Assembly (NCBI GenBank): GCA_015059245.1
Contig: SVAU01000019.1
Coordinates: 1-22,797, forward strand
Direction of reading: 5' to 3'
Source: Bacillota bacterium
Lineage (GTDB): Bacteria > Bacillota_I > Bacilli_A > RF39 > UBA660
Length of the DNA: 22,797 bases
Part shown: one piece after another, positions 22,406-22,797 of the stretch
Layout: the number at the start of each line of letters is the position of its first letter
Numbering within the stretch: position 1 is the first letter of the stretch
The notes under the pieces: generated by a model
The model's input: the letters and a program-made list of their open reading frames with translations, nothing else
Database searches by the model: none
What the model was told of the DNA's origin: nothing
Made by a program: the position numbers and the translations under genes

Positions 22406-22425
22406 AGTGATCTATTCTTTTTTTT
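22397..22425 (+). terminator. Intrinsic terminator overlapping yfmH stop
   Basis: Stem AAAGAATAGA (22397-22406) pairs perfectly with TCTATTCTTT (22411-22420) around a GTGA tetraloop, then five more T residues. The TAG stop (22403-22405) is within the stem. Confidence 0.92.
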
Positions 22426-22433
22426 AGAAATAA

Positions 22434-22459
22434 AAAAACTCACAATAATGTGAGTTTTT
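22434..22459 (-). terminator. Terminator of rpsD, usable in both directions
   Basis: AAAAACTCACA (22434-22444) pairs with TGTGAGTTTTT (22449-22459) around ATAA. T-rich flanks occur on both strands. It lies between convergent yfmH and rpsD and could stop transcription from either side. Confidence 0.88.
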
Positions 22460-22465
22460 ATTTTA

Positions 22466-22797
22466 CTATCTGTTGTAGTATTCAACGATAAGAGTTTCGT
22501 TAACTTCTGCGTTAAGTTCGCTTCTATCAGGTAATCTTAATAATTTACCAGATAATTTGTTTTTGTCGAATTCAACATATGCAGGACGACTTACACAAGT
22601 TTCAACAGCTTCTTTAATTGCTGGATGTTCTAAAGAATTTTCTTTAACAGCAACTACGTCATTGATTCTAACTTGGTATGAAGGAATGTCAACTTTAACT
22701 CCGTTTACAGTGATATGTCCATGATTAACAACTTGACGAGCAGCTCTTCTAGTTTTAGCTAATCCTAAACGATAAACAACGTTATCTAATCTAGATT
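22466..22797 (-). CDS. rpsD: 30S ribosomal protein S4, 3' part
   Basis: The C-terminal 109 residues of ribosomal protein S4, read on the minus strand; the N terminus lies beyond the window. It opens with [20 protein letters not shown] and continues into the S4 RNA-binding domain ([20 protein letters not shown], then [11 protein letters not shown]). It ends in [10 protein letters not shown] before TAG, matching the usual S4 tail. S4 binds 16S rRNA early in small-subunit assembly and in many bacteria represses its own mRNA. Codon use is clearly different from its neighbours (GAC, AAC, CGT, CTT present), as expected for a highly expressed gene. It is a lone gene at this end, with its own terminator. 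Confidence 0.98.
   Translation of the reverse strand, partial: SRLDNVVYRLGLAKTRRAARQVVNHGHITVNGVKVDIPSYQVRINDVVAVKENSLEHPAIKEAVETCVSRPAYVEFDKNKLSGKLLRLPDRSELNAEVNETLIVEYYNR

Noticed and set aside
22264..22485. Minus-strand open frame over the yfmH end and the terminators
   Set aside because: It would span two intrinsic terminators and enter rpsD out of frame; the real minus-strand gene is rpsD.

Overview
The window is a very AT-rich, densely packed stretch of a low-GC Gram-positive-type chromosome. It carries two tRNA clusters, about 22 protein genes on the plus strand, and the 3' part of rpsD on the minus strand. TGG serves as Trp and frames stay open under the standard bacterial code, so this is not a TGA=Trp mollicute. 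The YfmF/YfmH pair, MEP-type Dxs, YidD, a CmpB-like membrane protein and strong Shine-Dalgarno sites fit an uncultured Bacilli lineage near the Mollicutes (RF39-like). That placement is inference; no rRNA is present.

Layout. 1-1149: the end of a probable tRNA-Asp, then Phe; a 337-base gene-free stretch; a Val-Thr-Tyr-Gln-Lys operon behind a near-consensus promoter; then Arg-Pro. 1231-5904: an unknown protein, dxs, a two-TM unknown, yidD, a DUF3592-like membrane protein and an unknown helical protein. 6004-7260: a secreted, membrane-anchored surface protein. 7297-9779: an apparent operon of DUF1294, ASCH, CmpB-like and SWIM-finger proteins. 9831-12638: a PH-like membrane protein overlapping an ABC-2 ATPase and permease. 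12701-16482: a phytoene-desaturase-like flavoprotein overlapping an FAD/NAD reductase fused to a plant-type 2Fe-2S domain, then an AI-2E family membrane protein. 16545-18091: a small alanine-rich two-TM protein and a dGTPase-like HD phosphohydrolase. 18186-22405: a membrane-anchored propeller-like protein and the M16 pair YfmF/YfmH. The window ends in convergent rpsD.

Expression architecture is unusually uniform. Most units end in a short intrinsic terminator whose stem often contains the stop codon. The next unit starts within a few bases from an extended -10 element (TGNTATAAT) without an obvious -35, and leaders are often only 8-20 nt. TTGACA -35 boxes occur only before the five-tRNA operon and before two unknown small two-TM proteins. 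Stop codons are 11 TAA, 11 TAG and a single TGA, which itself lies inside the next gene's promoter.

The strongest candidate for an undescribed system is the overlapping flavoprotein and 2Fe-2S reductase pair at 12701-15242. It looks like a self-contained NAD(P)H-to-flavin electron transfer module, and the catalytic partner has a degenerate dinucleotide-binding glycine motif.
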